64,000 bases of DNA from Thermomonas sp. S9 (GCF_024704365.1 NZ_JAJDFY010000001.1:1035001-1099000); one strand, 5' to 3'; counted from the first letter of the stretch, positions 1 to 10,217 are shown. Translations and numbers: made by a program. The notes: a model not told the origin generated them from the sequence alone.

Positions 1-37
1 TGCGGAGAGCCGGGCGGGCAGGCGCACCGTGCGAGCC

Positions 38-226
38 TCAGAAGCCTTGTTCATTGGTGGGCACGGGCAGCGCGCGGATGTACTGGTCCTTGGCGGCGAC
101 GAAGGCCTCGGCGTAGCGGTAGGCCTCGCGCCCCAGCGCGATGCGCGCGTCCATGTCGAGGCTGGCGTCAGGGTGGCGGCCGACGAGCTGGGCATACAGG
201 GTCAGGGCGATGGCGTGGATGTCCAT
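38..226 (-). CDS. small conserved hypothetical protein, 62 aa
   Basis: I do not recognise a family. The start was set at the ATG at 224-226 because a GGAG-like ribosome site lies about 8 bases upstream of it; the longer open frame would run through low-complexity, proline- and alanine-rich sequence. The product is mostly helical by composition, has no signal peptide or membrane segment, and ends in a short polar tail. It lies just downstream of the M13 peptidase terminator, so it is probably transcribed on its own or from the gap at 227-304. The reading frame looks real, but the function is unknown. Confidence 0.55.
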   Translation of the reverse strand: MDIHAIALTLYAQLVGRHPDASLDMDARIALGREAYRYAEAFVAAKDQYIRALPVPTNEQGF

Positions 227-304
227 GGGCGTGCTCCGCGGGCGGAAAGCGCGAACATACACCGCCGGCGCACGCGCCGGAACCGCCGCGGCCTCGCCAC
301 CAGT

Positions 305-340
305 CGCAAAAATGACGAGGCCCGGCAGGGCCGGGCCTCG
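305..340 (-). terminator. rho-independent terminator after the M13 peptidase gene
   Basis: An 11-bp perfect GC-rich stem (CGAGGCCCGGC with its complement, 316-340) with a 3-base loop is followed on the minus strand by TCATTTTTG. It lies 25 bases after the stop codon of the M13 peptidase gene, which is the expected position for an intrinsic terminator. Confidence 0.8.
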
Positions 341-365
341 CGGCATCAGGCGTGGGCGCGCCGGA

Positions 366-2454
366 TCACCAGATCACCACGCGCTGATCCTCCGGGCGCA
401 CCATCGGGCTGCCGGCCTTGCAGCCGAACGCCTGTGCGAACGCCGGCATGTTCGACGGCGCGCCGATCGCGCGGAAGTTGGCCGGGGCGTGCGGGTCGGT
501 GTTCAGGCGCACCTTCAGCTCATCCGGGGTGAAGTTGCGGCGCCACACGGTGGCCCAGTTGAAGAAGAAGCGCTGGTCCTCCGGGTAGCCGTCCACCTTG
601 TCGCCGCCCGACTTGCCGGCGTCTTTCAGGGCCTTCTGGTAGGCGTCCCAGGCCACGTTCAGGCCGCCGAGGTCGGCGATGTTCTCGCCCAGGGTGAGCT
701 GGCCCTTCACGTGCAGGCCGTCGATCGCCACGTAGTCGTCGAACTGCCTGACCAGCTTGGCGGTGCGCGCGTCGAAGCCGGCGCGATCGGCCTGGGTCCA
801 CCAGTTGTTGAAGTTGCCCTGGGCGTCGAACTGGCTGCCCTGGTCGTCGTAGCCGTGCATCATCTCGTGCCCGATCACCGCGCCGATGCCGCCATAGTTC
901 AGCGCCGGGTCGGCCTTGGGATCGAAGAACGGCGGCTGCAGGATCGCCGCCGGGAACACGATCTCGTTCATCAGCGGGTTGTAGTAGGCGTTCACCGTCT
1001 GCGGGGTCATGCCCCACTCGGTGCGGTCCACCGGCTTGCCGATCTTGGCCATCTCGTAGTCGTGGTTGAACTTGGCCGCGGCCAGCACGTTGCCGGCGTA
1101 GTCGTCGCGCTTGGTGGCCAGGCCGTCCCAACTGCGCCACTTGTCGGGGTAGCCGATCTTGGGGGTGAAGCTGGCCCATTTCTCCATCGCCTTGGCCTTG
1201 GTCTCCGGGCTCATCCAGTCCAGCTTCTCGATCCGCGCCTTCAGCGCCTGGCGCAGGTTGTCCACCAGGGTCTGCATCTGCGCCTTGGATTCGGCCGGGA
1301 AGTACTGCTTGACGTACAGCTGGCCCAGCGCCTCGCCGGCGCTGCCTTCCACGGTGTCGAGCACGCGCTTCCAGCGCGGCTTCTGCTCTTGCTGGCCGCG
1401 CAGGGTGCGGGCGTAGAAATCGAAGCGTTCGTCGTTGAACTTGTCGGCCAGGTACGGGGCCATGCCGTCGATCGCGTGCAGGCGCAGGTAGGCCTGCCAC
1501 TGCGCGGCCGGCACGTCGGCGAGCATCTTGTCGAACTCGGCGAAGAACTTCGGCTGCGACAGCGAGAAGCCGTCGGCCTGCACGCCGTTGGCCTTGAAGA
1601 ACGCGCTCCAGGAGAAGTGCGGGGTCACCTTGTCGGCTTCGGCCAGGGTGACGTAGTGGTACTGGTTGTTCGGGTCGCGCAGCTCGATCGGCGACAGCGA
1701 GGCCTTGGCCAGGCGGGTTTCGAACGCCAGCACGTCGGCGGCCTGCCTGTCGGCGTCGGCAGCGGCCACGCCGGCGTTCTGCAGCTGCCGGGAGACGTGC
1801 TTCACGAACGCTGCGCGGATCGCCTTGTACTTGCCGTCCGGGCCGTCCTCCAGGTAGTAGGCGCGCTCCGGCAGCGACAGCCCGCCCTGGAAGGCGTAGC
1901 CGATCTTCTGGCGGGAGTTCTTGAAGTCGGCCTCGGCGCCGAAGCTGAACACCTCGCCGCGCCCGACCGCGAACTCGTCGCGCAGATAGGCGGCGATGTC
2001 GGATGGGGTCTTGAGCGCGTCGATCCGCGCCAGCATCGGTTGCAGTGGAGCAAGCCCGGCGGCATCGATCTTCGCGGTGTCCATGCCGCTGGCATACAGG
2101 TCGCCCACCAGGCGGGTGATGCCGGTGGCCCCCTTGTCGGCCGCGGCGGCCTCGGCGATGCCGCGGCTGGCGGCCTGCGCGCGCTCGTCCAGCATCTTGA
2201 AGCTGCCCCAGGTGGTCTTGTCGGGTGGCACCGGGTTGGCGGCCAGTCCACTTCGCATTGACGTAATCGGCCAGGTTGTCGCACACGTTCTTGGACGGAT
2301 CCAGATCGCTGGTCTTGAAGCCCGCCAGCGGCGGCAGCGTGGGCTGCGCGGCGGCGGTGGCGTCGGCGGAGGCCGCGGGCGCGGCTGGCTTCTGGCAGGC
2401 GCTCAGGGCGGCGGTGACGGCGAGGGACAACAGCAGCAGCTTGGGGGTATTCAC
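366..2454 (-). CDS. M13 family zinc metallopeptidase, lipoprotein (PepO/neprilysin type); frameshifted as sequenced
   Basis: This is an extracytoplasmic zinc endopeptidase of the neprilysin family. The N-terminus is a lipoprotein-type signal with the lipobox LSAC, so the enzyme is probably anchored in the outer membrane facing the periplasm. The catalytic motif HEMMH and the downstream ENIADLGG glutamate motif are intact. The C-terminal part carries the usual conserved cysteine near the end. The restored length of 695 aa is normal for the family. As sequenced, the frame breaks at about 2247: the text reads CAGTCCAC where CAGCCAC would restore NAKW-LAANPVPP. The two pieces are 2248-2454 and 366-2246, and the lesion is probably an artefact. 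Confidence 0.9.
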
Positions 2455-2509
2455 TTAACGAAGGCTCCGGAATGGGCGGGAAGTGCCGGGCGACGATCGA
2501 CCGGCGAGG

Positions 2510-3901
2510 TCAGGGAGAAAAGCGGGGGTCGGACAGTTTCATTTCGGTCAGCGGCCCGTAGCGGCGCATCACGTCGCGGATCCTGGCGGCATCGCCGATG
2601 GCCACGATCACCAGGTCCTGGCTGCTCGGAAATACCGCGCGCGCGGCGGCCACCTGCGCCGGGGTGGCGGCGGCCACGGCGTCCAGATAACCGTCGATGT
2701 AGTCGCGGCCGTCGCCGTACAGCGCCAGCCAGGCGATGGCATTGGCCAGCTGCGGCGCGGTCTCCAGGGTCGGCGGGAACTGCCCGGCGATGTAGTGCCT
2801 GGCCGACTGCAGGGTGGCCGCGTCCAGGCCCTCGCGGTGCAGGCGGTCGAGGGTGGCGATGGCCAGATCGATCGCGGCCTGGGTGGTCTCGGTCTTGGTG
2901 AAGCTGCTGATCTCCACCGCGCCCGGCTGGCGCGGGCGGTCGATCTGCGAGCGCGCGCCGTAGGTCAGGCCGGATTTCACCCGCAGCTCGGTATTGAGCA
3001 TCGAGGTGAAGCGCCCGCCGAACGCGGTCTGCACCAGGTCCTGCGCGGCGCGTGCGGGGTCGTCGCGGTAGCTGCCGACGTTGGCCAGCGCGAAGTAGGT
3101 CTGGGTGGCGCCGGGCTTGTCCACCAGCAGCACCCGGCGGCCGGTTTCGCGGGCCTTGGCGGGCACCTGCGGCAGCGCGCCTTCCGCCTTGCCCCAGGTG
3201 CCGAAGGCCTGCTGCACCTGCGCGGTGACCCGCGCCGGGTCGAAATCGCCGGCGATGGCGATGAGCAGGCGGTCGCCGCCCATCTGCTGGCGGCGGAAGG
3301 CCTGCAGGTCCTCCAGCGTGATCGTCGCCAGGCTGGTCTCGTCGCCGCTGTCGGGGCGCCCGTAGGGATGTCCGCGGAACAGCCAGCTGTCCGTGTACTG
3401 CCCGATCAGGCGGCGCGGGTCGGCGTCCTTGGCGGCGGCCAGGCCGTCGATCGCGCGCTTGCGCAGCTTGTCGAACTCGGCCGGGTCCATGCGCGGACGC
3501 AGCAGGGCATCCGCCAGCAGCGACAGCATCAGGTCGCTGTCCTTGGCCAGGAACTGGGCGTTGGCCACGATCGCCTCGCCGGTGCTGGCGAAGGCCAGGC
3601 TGCCGCCGGCGCCGTCCACCGCCTGCGCGAAGGCCAGCGCGTCGCGGCCGCCGGCGCCCTTGGAGAGCAGGTCGGCCAGCAGGTCGGCGGTGCCTTCCTT
3701 GCCGGCCGGATCGGCCAGCGAACCGCCGCGCACCAGCACGGTGGCGGCCACCATCGGCACGTCCTTGCGCGGGGCCAGCAGCAGGGTGGCGCCGTTGTCC
3801 AGGCGCACGGTCTGGTAGTCGGGCAGGCGGATGCCGGCGGCGGAGGCGGCGGCCATCGCCAGTGCGGCCAGCGCCGCGAACAGGAAACGCAGGCGGCTCA
3901 T
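2510..3901 (-). CDS. M16 family peptidase-like protein lacking the zinc motif
   Basis: This is a 463-aa secreted protein with a signal peptide ending near ASAAG, followed by two M16 (insulinase/pitrilysin) domains. The HxxEH zinc motif expected in the first domain is missing: the equivalent segment reads GTADLLADLL. It is therefore the catalytically silent partner. Its ATG overlaps the stop of the HFFEH-containing paralogue by four bases, so the two are translationally coupled. Heterodimers of an active and an inactive M16 subunit are known in bacteria and mitochondria, and I infer the same here. The likely role is periplasmic peptide degradation, with unknown substrate. Confidence 0.85.
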   Translation of the reverse strand: MSRLRFLFAALAALAMAAASAAGIRLPDYQTVRLDNGATLLLAPRKDVPMVAATVLVRGGSLADPAGKEGTADLLADLLSKGAGGRDALAFAQAVDGAGGSLAFASTGEAIVANAQFLAKDSDLMLSLLADALLRPRMDPAEFDKLRKRAIDGLAAAKDADPRRLIGQYTDSWLFRGHPYGRPDSGDETSLATITLEDLQAFRRQQMGGDRLLIAIAGDFDPARVTAQVQQAFGTWGKAEGALPQVPAKARETGRRVLLVDKPGATQTYFALANVGSYRDDPARAAQDLVQTAFGGRFTSMLNTELRVKSGLTYGARSQIDRPRQPGAVEISSFTKTETTQAAIDLAIATLDRLHREGLDAATLQSARHYIAGQFPPTLETAPQLANAIAWLALYGDGRDYIDGYLDAVAAATPAQVAAARAVFPSSQDLVIVAIGDAARIRDVMRRYGPLTEMKLSDPRFSP

Positions 3902-5307
3902 CGTGCGCCCTCCGTCTGGGTGGCGGCTGGCGGGGTGGCCGATGTGTCGGTGGACGCCGCGGCGACCGGCTGCAGCAGCCCGGTGGTGCGGTTCTGCCTG
4001 CGCAGGATCTTCGCGGCCAGCGCCTGCACCTGGGCCGGGGTCACCGCCGCGTAGGCGGCCGGGGCGTCGAAGGCCTTGCGGTAGTCGCCCTGGAACACCT
4101 CGGCCTCGCCCAGCAGCTGGGATTTGCCGTTGATGGTCGCCATCTGCCGCCAGAACTGCGCCAGCTTGAGATTGCGGGCCTTCTCCAGCTCGGCGGCGGT
4201 CACGCCCTCGCGCGTGATCTTCGAAAGCTCGTCGTCCAGCAGCGCCTCGGCGCGGGCCGGATCGCCCCCGGGCGGCAGCAGCGCGTACACCCACAGCAGC
4301 CCGGGGTCGAAGCCAGCCTCGGCGAATGCGCCGGCGCTCACCGCGGCCTGCTCGCGCTCCACCAGGCGCTGGTGCAGGCGCGAGGACTGGCCCTGGGCGA
4401 GGAGGGTGGTCAGCAGCTCCAGCACGGGGAAGTCCTTGCTGCCGGCGCCGAGCCCGCTGTGGAAGGCGAACGCCACGATCGGCGACTGCGCGTCGGCGCG
4501 CTCGATCACGATCCGGCGTTCGCCCAGCTGCTCCGGCTCGACCGTGGTGACCGCCGGCGGCGCCGGCTGGCGCGGCAGCGTGGCCAGGTACTTGTCGGCA
4601 AGCTGGAACACCTGCGCCGGCTGCACGTCGCCGGCCACCACCAGCACCGCGTTGTTGGGCGCGTAGTAGGTCTTGAAGAAGCGCTGGAGGTCGCCGATCG
4701 TCCAGTGCTCGATGTCGCTGGGCCAGCCGATGGTCGGGATCTGGTAGGGATGGGCCAGGAACGCGCTGGCCTGCATCTGCTCCATCAGCGTGCCCATGCT
4801 GTCGTTGTCCACGCTGCTGCGGCGTTCGCTGTACACCACCTCGCGCTCGCTCTCCACCACCTTGGGGTCGAACGCGAGGTGAGCCATGCGGTCGCCCTCG
4901 AGGTCGAAGATGGTCGCAAGCGCGCTGGGCGGGAACCAGTCGGTGTAGATGGTCAAATCGCTGCTGGTGCTGGCGTTGTTGCTGCCGCCGGCGGCTTCCA
5001 TGGTGCGGTCGAACTCGCCCGGCGCGCGGCGGGTGGTGCCGTTGAACATCATGTGCTCGAAGAAATGCGCCAGGCCGGTGATGCCGGCGTGCTCGTTGCG
5101 GCTGCCGACCTTGTAGAAGGTGTAGTAGTTGGCGCTGGGGATGTCGTGGTCGGGCCAGACGATGATCTTCAGGCCATTGGCCAGGGTCTTGCTGACGATG
5201 GCATCGCTGCCGGGGACGGCGTCGGCGGGCTGGGCCTGGACGCCGGCCGCCAGCAGCAGCGACAGGGTGCAGGCGAGGGGAAACAGGCGCATGGAAAGGA
5301 GGCTCAT
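3898..5307 (-). CDS. M16 family zinc metallopeptidase, active subunit
   Basis: This is a secreted insulinase-like peptidase of 469 aa, or 464 aa if the ATG at 5292 is used. A signal peptide ends at VQA-Q. The inverted zinc-binding motif HFFEH is followed about 75 residues later by the downstream glutamate region (VESEREVVYSE). An M16 C-terminal domain covers roughly residues 190-370. The C-terminal 25 residues are threonine- and alanine-rich and probably disordered. It is the first gene of a two-gene operon with the zinc-less paralogue. The start at 5307 is uncertain because neither candidate has a good ribosome-binding site. Confidence 0.88.
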   Translation of the reverse strand: MSLLSMRLFPLACTLSLLLAAGVQAQPADAVPGSDAIVSKTLANGLKIIVWPDHDIPSANYYTFYKVGSRNEHAGITGLAHFFEHMMFNGTTRRAPGEFDRTMEAAGGSNNASTSSDLTIYTDWFPPSALATIFDLEGDRMAHLAFDPKVVESEREVVYSERRSSVDNDSMGTLMEQMQASAFLAHPYQIPTIGWPSDIEHWTIGDLQRFFKTYYAPNNAVLVVAGDVQPAQVFQLADKYLATLPRQPAPPAVTTVEPEQLGERRIVIERADAQSPIVAFAFHSGLGAGSKDFPVLELLTTLLAQGQSSRLHQRLVEREQAAVSAGAFAEAGFDPGLLWVYALLPPGGDPARAEALLDDELSKITREGVTAAELEKARNLKLAQFWRQMATINGKSQLLGEAEVFQGDYRKAFDAPAAYAAVTPAQVQALAAKILRRQNRTTGLLQPVAAASTDTSATPPAATQTEGAR

Positions 5308-5413
5308 CGGGGGATTTCCGCAGCATCCGGCACAGTTTTCCCGTGCGCCACTGCCGAAAGTAGGGGCTGAAGGTTAAGCTCCCGTCATCACACGATCCGG
5401 CAGAGCGTTGCGC

Positions 5414-6787
5414 ATGCGCGTGCATTTCCACGGAGCGGCCGGGCAGGTGACCGGCTCCATGCATCTGGTCGAGGCGGCGGGCCGCCGCATTCTGCTCGAC
5501 TGCGGCATGGTACAGGGCAGCCCGGAGGCGGAAGCGGCGAACTTCGCGCCGTTCCCGTTCGACGCCGCCGCGCTGGACGCGGTGGTGCTCAGCCACGCCC
5601 ATATCGACCACTGCGGGCGCCTGCCGCGGCTGGCCATGGCCGGCTTCGAGGGGCCGATCTACACCCAGGCCGCCACGGCCGACCTGCTGCCGATCATGCT
5701 GCTGGATTCGGCCAGCCTGCAGGAAAGCGACGCCGAGCGCGCCAACCGCCGGCGCCGGCCGGGGCAGCCGCCGGCGATGCCGCTGTACACCCGGGAGGAT
5801 GTGCAGCGCACGCTGGAGCGGGTGCGGCCGCTGGCCTATGGCGCGCATCCGGCGCTGCTGGCGGGGGTCGACCTCACGCTGCGCGATGCCGGCCATATCC
5901 TCGGTTCGGCCAGCGTCGAGCTGCGCGCGGATGGCCGCACCCTGGTGTTCTCCGGCGATCTGGGCATGCGCGGCACTCCGATCCTGCGCGATCCCGAGCC
6001 GGTGCCCGCGGCCGACCTGCTGCTGCTGGAATCCACCTACGGCAACCGCAACCATCGCGACCGCGTTGCCACTGTGCAGGAGCTGGGCGAGATCCTGCGC
6101 GCGGCCTGGCGCGATGGTGGCAACGTGCTGATCCCGGCGTTCGCGGTGGGGCGCACGCAGGAGCTGCTGTACTGGTTCGCCCGCCACTGGGACGACTGGG
6201 ACATGGCGCGCTGGCGCATCCATCTGGACAGCCCGATGGCGTCGAAGGTGGTGCGGGTGTACGACCGCCACCACGAACTGTTCGACGCCGAGGCGCGTGC
6301 GGCCTGGCGCGGCACGCCCAATCCGTTCCGGCTGCCGAACCTGCACATTTCCGAATCGGTGGAGGAGTCGATGGCGATCAACCGCATCCACGGCGGCGCG
6401 ATCATCATCGCCGGCAATGGCATGGCCAGCGGGGGACGCATCCTGCACCACATGCGCCAGCACCTGCCGCACCGCCAGACCCGGATCGTGTTCGTCGGCT
6501 ACCAGGCCGAAGGCACGCTCGGGCGGCGGCTGGTGGAGGGCGCGCGCTGGGTGCGCATCCACGGCCACGACGTGCAGGTACACGCGCACCGGCATACGGT
6601 CGGCGGGCTGTCCGCGCATGCCGACCAGCGCGGATTACTGGAGTGGTATGCCGGCTTCGGCGCGCCGCCGCCGGTCGCGCTGGTGCATGGCGAGGATCTG
6701 GCGCGCGAGGCGCTGGCCGGCGAACTCCTGACCCGCCACGGCGTGCAGGCGCTGCTGCCGCGCCCGGGCCTGGTGCTGGACGTCTGA
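5414..6787 (+). CDS. MBL-fold beta-CASP metallo-hydrolase (CPSF73/RNase J-like)
   Basis: This is a predicted nucleic-acid phosphodiesterase of 457 aa. The metallo-beta-lactamase motif HAHIDHCGR is present near residue 60, with further metal ligands in DAGHILGS, FSGDLG and the C-terminal HTVGGLSAHAD. The beta-CASP cap lies between them, with a Zn-KMT-like region at STYGNRNH. The family includes the RNA 3' processing enzyme CPSF73 and many bacterial homologues whose substrates are not established. It stands alone and is divergent from the M16 operon across a gap of about 100 bases. I chose the ATG at 5414 over the in-frame TTG at 5408. Confidence 0.9.
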   Translation: MRVHFHGAAGQVTGSMHLVEAAGRRILLDCGMVQGSPEAEAANFAPFPFDAAALDAVVLSHAHIDHCGRLPRLAMAGFEGPIYTQAATADLLPIMLLDSASLQESDAERANRRRRPGQPPAMPLYTREDVQRTLERVRPLAYGAHPALLAGVDLTLRDAGHILGSASVELRADGRTLVFSGDLGMRGTPILRDPEPVPAADLLLLESTYGNRNHRDRVATVQELGEILRAAWRDGGNVLIPAFAVGRTQELLYWFARHWDDWDMARWRIHLDSPMASKVVRVYDRHHELFDAEARAAWRGTPNPFRLPNLHISESVEESMAINRIHGGAIIIAGNGMASGGRILHHMRQHLPHRQTRIVFVGYQAEGTLGRRLVEGARWVRIHGHDVQVHAHRHTVGGLSAHADQRGLLEWYAGFGAPPPVALVHGEDLAREALAGELLTRHGVQALLPRPGLVLDV

Positions 6788-6910
6788 TACCGGAGCCCGG
6801 TCGCGGCGCGGGATTCCTGCTGCTGGCGCGGCTGGCCGCCGCATTCGCGCTGCTGCTGGTGCTGGCGATCGGCCTTGTGACTCTGGGGCAGGCCGCGGCC
6901 GGCTGAGCGT

Positions 6911-7257
6911 TCAGCGCCGGCGCGCACCGCCCGCGGTGGAGAGCAGCAGCAGCCCGGCGGCCAGGCTCACCTGCCGCAGGAAGGCCAGCAGCGAGGGGCG
7001 GCGCTGCCGCCGGAGAGTGTCCAGAACGGATGCGTCATCGCGGCATCGATCAGCAGCAGTACGGCGGCGCACAGCGCGACGATGCGCAGCTGCCAACCGG
7101 TGGCCAGCAATACCCCCAGCAGCACCTGGGCGGTGCTCAGCAGCAGCACCGCATCGCTGGTGGCGGCGCCATGCAGGGCCTGCCACAGGCGCAGGGCGCC
7201 GGTCAGGAAGAACAGGGCGGCCAGCAGCCATTGCGCGATACGGACTTCGATCTTCAT
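6911..7257 (-). CDS. DoxX-like membrane protein; frameshifted as sequenced
   Basis: This small integral membrane protein has four predicted hydrophobic helices and is 115 aa when restored. The pattern matches the DoxX/DoxX-like family (GALRLWQAL, LLLSTAQVLLGVLLA, VALCAAVLLLIDA, then a last helix LAAGLLLLS). Members are linked to quinone or sulfur redox chemistry and to surfactant tolerance, but nothing here fixes the role. The frame is lost near 6995-6998, where a G appears to be missing from a run, so the last 30 residues lie in another frame. Confidence 0.65.
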
Positions 7258-7587
7258 GGGCGAATGCGGCGGAAGAAGCAGCAGTGCAAGGGGCGCAAGA
7301 CTGGCATGCGGTCCGGTCCGAAGGAAGAGGGCGGGCCGGCACGCGGCGGCATTTCGCGTACAATGCCCGCGTTCTGCGCACGCCTGATCCGCCTTCCTTC
7401 GCGAAGGTCGCGTTTTTCCTGATCAAGCCGGCCGCCTTCCGCGGCTTTCTTCCCCGTACGCCTTTCGTCGCGCAGACACGGCCCGGATTCCCGGCGTCGT
7501 GCCATGCATGCCCGCGGCGCGGTTCGACAGGAACGCCCGGGTGGTTCGCGCCGCGTGCGCGTGCCGTTCCTTCAGGAGTTTTTCCCG
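7258..7587. other. intergenic region and likely 5' leader of the DEAD-box helicase gene
   Basis: There is no convincing gene in these 330 bases. A TACAAT sequence at 7359-7364 could be a -10 element for the helicase, although no good -35 lies upstream. That would give a leader of about 220 nt, long for this compact genome and in keeping with the long regulated leaders of cold-inducible helicases. A short palindrome CCTTCGCGAAGG (7396-7407) followed by a run of five T is the only visible structure in it. Confidence 0.35.
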
Positions 7588-8922
7588 ATGTCGTTCGAAT
7601 CCCTGGGCCTTGCGCCCGCGCTGCTGCGCGCGCTGGCCGAGCAAGGCTATGCCACCCCGACCCCGATCCAGGCACAGGCGATCCCGCTGGTGCTGGCCGG
7701 GCACGACGTGCTGGGCGGCGCCCAGACCGGCACCGGCAAGACCGCCGCGTTCGGCCTGCCGCTGCTGCAGACGCTGGCCGGGCTGCCCAAGCCCGAAGGC
7801 CTGCGCCGGCCGCGGGCACTGGTGCTCACTCCCACCCGCGAACTGGCGGTGCAGATCACCGATAACCTGCGCGCCTATGCCAAACACCTGCGCATCAACG
7901 TCACCGCGCTGTTCGGCGGCGTGGGCATGCAGCCGCAGGTGGAGGCGTTCCGGCGCGGCGTGGATGTGCTGGTGGCCTGCCCCGGACGCCTGATCGACCA
8001 CCTCGAACGCGGCACCTGCAAGCTCGGCGACGTGCGCATGCTGGTGCTGGACGAGGCCGACCGCATGCTGGACATGGGCTTCCTGCCCTCGATCAAGCGG
8101 GTGATGAAGCATGTTCCGGCGCAGCGGCAGACGCTGCTGTTCTCGGCCACCTTCGAGCCGCGCATCAAGGCGTTGGCGCTGGAGTTCATGCAGGACCCGC
8201 GGCAGGTGCAGGTGGCCGCGCAGAACACCGTGGTCGAGACCATCCGCCACCATGCGCATCCGGTGGACGCGGCGAAGAAGCGCGACCTGCTGATCGACAT
8301 CCTGGCCCGCCGCCATCTTGAGCAGGTACTGGTGTTCGGCAAGACCAAGCATGGCTGCAACCGCCTGGCCGAGCAGCTGGAGAAGGCCGGGCTGCCGGCG
8401 CTGGCGATCCACGGCAACAAGAGCCAGGCCGCGCGCCAGAAGGCGCTGTCCGAGTTCAAGAGCGGCCGTGTCCGGATCCTGGTCGCCACCGACGTGGCCG
8501 CGCGCGGGCTGGACATCCCGCAGCTGCCGCTGGTGATCAACCACGACCTGCCGATGGTGGCCGAGGACTACGTCCACCGCATCGGCCGCACCGGCCGCAA
8601 CGGCGCCAGCGGCGAGGCGATCTCGCTGGTGTCGCCGGATGAAGCGAACCTGCTGCGCCAGATCCAGAAGCTGCTGGGTCGCGCGATCACGATGGAGACG
8701 GTGCCGGGCTTCGAGCCCAGCCGCGCCATCCGCACCGACGCCGCGCCGTTCGCCGATGCCCCGCGCGCGCCGCGTCCGGGCCGCAACCGCCGGCCGCACG
8801 GCAAGCCGCGCAGTGCGGAGGCGCATGCGCACGCGCACACCGGGCCGAAGCCCGCCCGCGAGGGCCAGGGCGAGGGGCGCCGCGGTGGCGGGGCCCAGGG
8901 CGGTCGTCGCCAGGCGCGCTGA
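7588..8922 (+). CDS. DEAD-box ATP-dependent RNA helicase (RhlE type)
   Basis: This 444-aa RNA helicase shows the full set of motifs: AQTGTGKT (Walker A), PTREL, GG, TPGR-like ACPGR, VLDEADRMLD, SAT, TDVAARGLD and HRIGRTGR. The two RecA-like domains cover about residues 1-375. A basic, glycine-, arginine- and histidine-rich tail of about 65 residues follows, as in RhlE-type enzymes, where it binds structured RNA. The likely role is ribosome assembly or cold-related RNA remodelling. The ATG is preceded by CAGGAG. The long leader suggests post-transcriptional control. Confidence 0.93.
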   Translation: MSFESLGLAPALLRALAEQGYATPTPIQAQAIPLVLAGHDVLGGAQTGTGKTAAFGLPLLQTLAGLPKPEGLRRPRALVLTPTRELAVQITDNLRAYAKHLRINVTALFGGVGMQPQVEAFRRGVDVLVACPGRLIDHLERGTCKLGDVRMLVLDEADRMLDMGFLPSIKRVMKHVPAQRQTLLFSATFEPRIKALALEFMQDPRQVQVAAQNTVVETIRHHAHPVDAAKKRDLLIDILARRHLEQVLVFGKTKHGCNRLAEQLEKAGLPALAIHGNKSQAARQKALSEFKSGRVRILVATDVAARGLDIPQLPLVINHDLPMVAEDYVHRIGRTGRNGASGEAISLVSPDEANLLRQIQKLLGRAITMETVPGFEPSRAIRTDAAPFADAPRAPRPGRNRRPHGKPRSAEAHAHAHTGPKPAREGQGEGRRGGGAQGGRRQAR

Positions 8923-8987
8923 GGTCCTGCGATTCCTGCCACGATTCCGCCAATGCCGCGGCGTCGGAGAGCGATGCGGCGGGGGCG

Positions 8988-9932
8988 TCAGTGCTGGCGC
9001 TCGACCACCTGCCGTGCCAGCCGGGCCAGGGCCTCGGTATCGATCGCCAGCGCCTCCAGCGCCGCCTGCATCTGCGTGGACAGCGCCTGCAGGCGGGCAT
9101 GGCTGGCCGTGCGGCCGAGCAGGGCCGGGAAGGTCGCCTTGTCCTGCGCCTGGTCCTTGCCCGCGGTCTTGCCGAGGGTGGCGGCATCGCCTTCGATGTC
9201 CAGCAGGTCGTCGCGGATCTGGAACGCCAGCCCCAGCGCTTCGGCATAGGCGTCCAGCGCCGCGGCCTGCGCCGGCGTGGCCTGCCCGGCCAGTGCCCCC
9301 AGCCGCACCGCGCAGCGCAGCAGGGCGCCGGTCTTGAGCGCGTGCAGGCGCTCGACGTATTCGAGCGAGAGGCATGAAGCCCGCAAGCGGGTTTCCTCGG
9401 CGCGCGGCGGCGCGCCGGGCGGCATCGGGGCCGGTGGCGGTCGCGACGCGGTGGCGTCGATGTCCAGCGCCTGGCCGCCGCACATGCCGGCCACTCCGGC
9501 CGCACGCGCCAGCTCCGCCAGCATCGCGATGCGCACGTCCGCCGCCTGCGGGGCAGCGGTGAGCTGCTCGAACGCCAGCGCCTGCAGCGCATCGCCGGCA
9601 AGGATCGCGGTAGCCTCGTCGAACGCCACGTGCACGGTGGGCTGGCCGCGGCGCAGGGCGTCGTCGTCCATCGCCGGCAGGTCGTCGTGGATCAGCGAAT
9701 AGCAGTGAATCAGTTCCACCGCCACTGCCGCCGCATCCAGCGCCGCATCGGAAGCGTCCAGCGCGCTGCCGGTGGCATACACCAGCAGCGGGCGCATGCG
9801 CTTGCCGCCGTTCAGCACGCCGTGGCGCATGGCCGCATGCAGGCGCTGCGGGGCTCGCGCCGGATCGGGCAGGGCGGCGTCCAGCGCGGCGTCCACCCGC
9901 GCGCGCCAGCGCGCCAGGGCCGCTTCAGTCAT
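8988..9932 (-). CDS. ispA: polyprenyl synthetase, geranyl/farnesyl diphosphate synthase
   Basis: The enzyme condenses isopentenyl diphosphate with dimethylallyl and geranyl diphosphate to give farnesyl diphosphate, the precursor of undecaprenyl phosphate and quinone side chains. It has 314 aa. The first aspartate-rich motif is DDLPAMDDD and the second is [18 protein letters not shown] marks the substrate lysine and arginine region. The ATG overlaps the xseB stop by 8 bases, the classical xseB-ispA pairing. The protein is intact. Confidence 0.95.
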   Translation of the reverse strand: MTEAALARWRARVDAALDAALPDPARAPQRLHAAMRHGVLNGGKRMRPLLVYATGSALDASDAALDAAAVAVELIHCYSLIHDDLPAMDDDALRRGQPTVHVAFDEATAILAGDALQALAFEQLTAAPQAADVRIAMLAELARAAGVAGMCGGQALDIDATASRPPPAPMPPGAPPRAEETRLRASCLSLEYVERLHALKTGALLRCAVRLGALAGQATPAQAAALDAYAEALGLAFQIRDDLLDIEGDAATLGKTAGKDQAQDKATFPALLGRTASHARLQALSTQMQAALEALAIDTEALARLARQVVERQH

Positions 9933-10197
9933 CGTCGATATCGGCGAAGGGGTTGGCCGGTTCCGGACGCGCCGGATCGCTGAGCTGGCGCACCCGCAGC
10001 TCGGCCTGCTCCAGCGCGGACTGGCAGCGCTGGTACAGGCTGACCCCCTTCGAGTAGGCATCCAGAGACTGCTCCAGGGTCATGTCGCCGGCTTCCATCT
10101 TCGCCACCAGCTGTTCCAGCGCCTGCATCGACTGCTCGAAGTCGGCCACCGCCGAGGCGTCTTGTGGCGTAGCTTGAATATCGGGTGTCTTGGCCAT
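9925..10197 (-). CDS. xseB: exodeoxyribonuclease VII small subunit
   Basis: This 90-aa acidic helical protein matches XseB, with the core [19 protein letters not shown] and the [18 protein letters not shown] helix. It partners XseA, encoded elsewhere, in the single-strand-specific exonuclease VII. The ATG at 10195-10197 was chosen because the upstream open frame is only a shadow of tilS. It directly precedes and overlaps ispA. Confidence 0.93.
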   Translation of the reverse strand: MAKTPDIQATPQDASAVADFEQSMQALEQLVAKMEAGDMTLEQSLDAYSKGVSLYQRCQSALEQAELRVRQLSDPARPEPANPFADIDDD

Positions 10198-10217
10198 GCC
10201 CGGAAGTTTACGCTGGT

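Noticed and set aside
515..522. Another CAGCTCAT thought to be a lesion in the M13 peptidase
   Set aside because: Here the codons read DELK in a continuous, conserved frame, so this copy is genuine sequence.
141..2261. Long plus-strand open frame opposite the M13 peptidase, and similar long shadows elsewhere
   Set aside because: Its composition (runs of V, A, G, H, R) is that of an antisense frame of a GC-rich gene, and the minus-strand gene has clear motifs.
6784..6906. Short hydrophobic peptide after the beta-CASP gene (ends LVTLGQAAAG)
   Set aside because: It looks like a single membrane helix, but there is no ATG, GTG or TTG start in frame and no ribosome site; only a CTG is available.
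7396..7420. Terminator or thermosensor in the helicase leader
   Set aside because: The stem CCTT-CGCG-AAGG is only four base pairs and the T run is offset; too weak to call.
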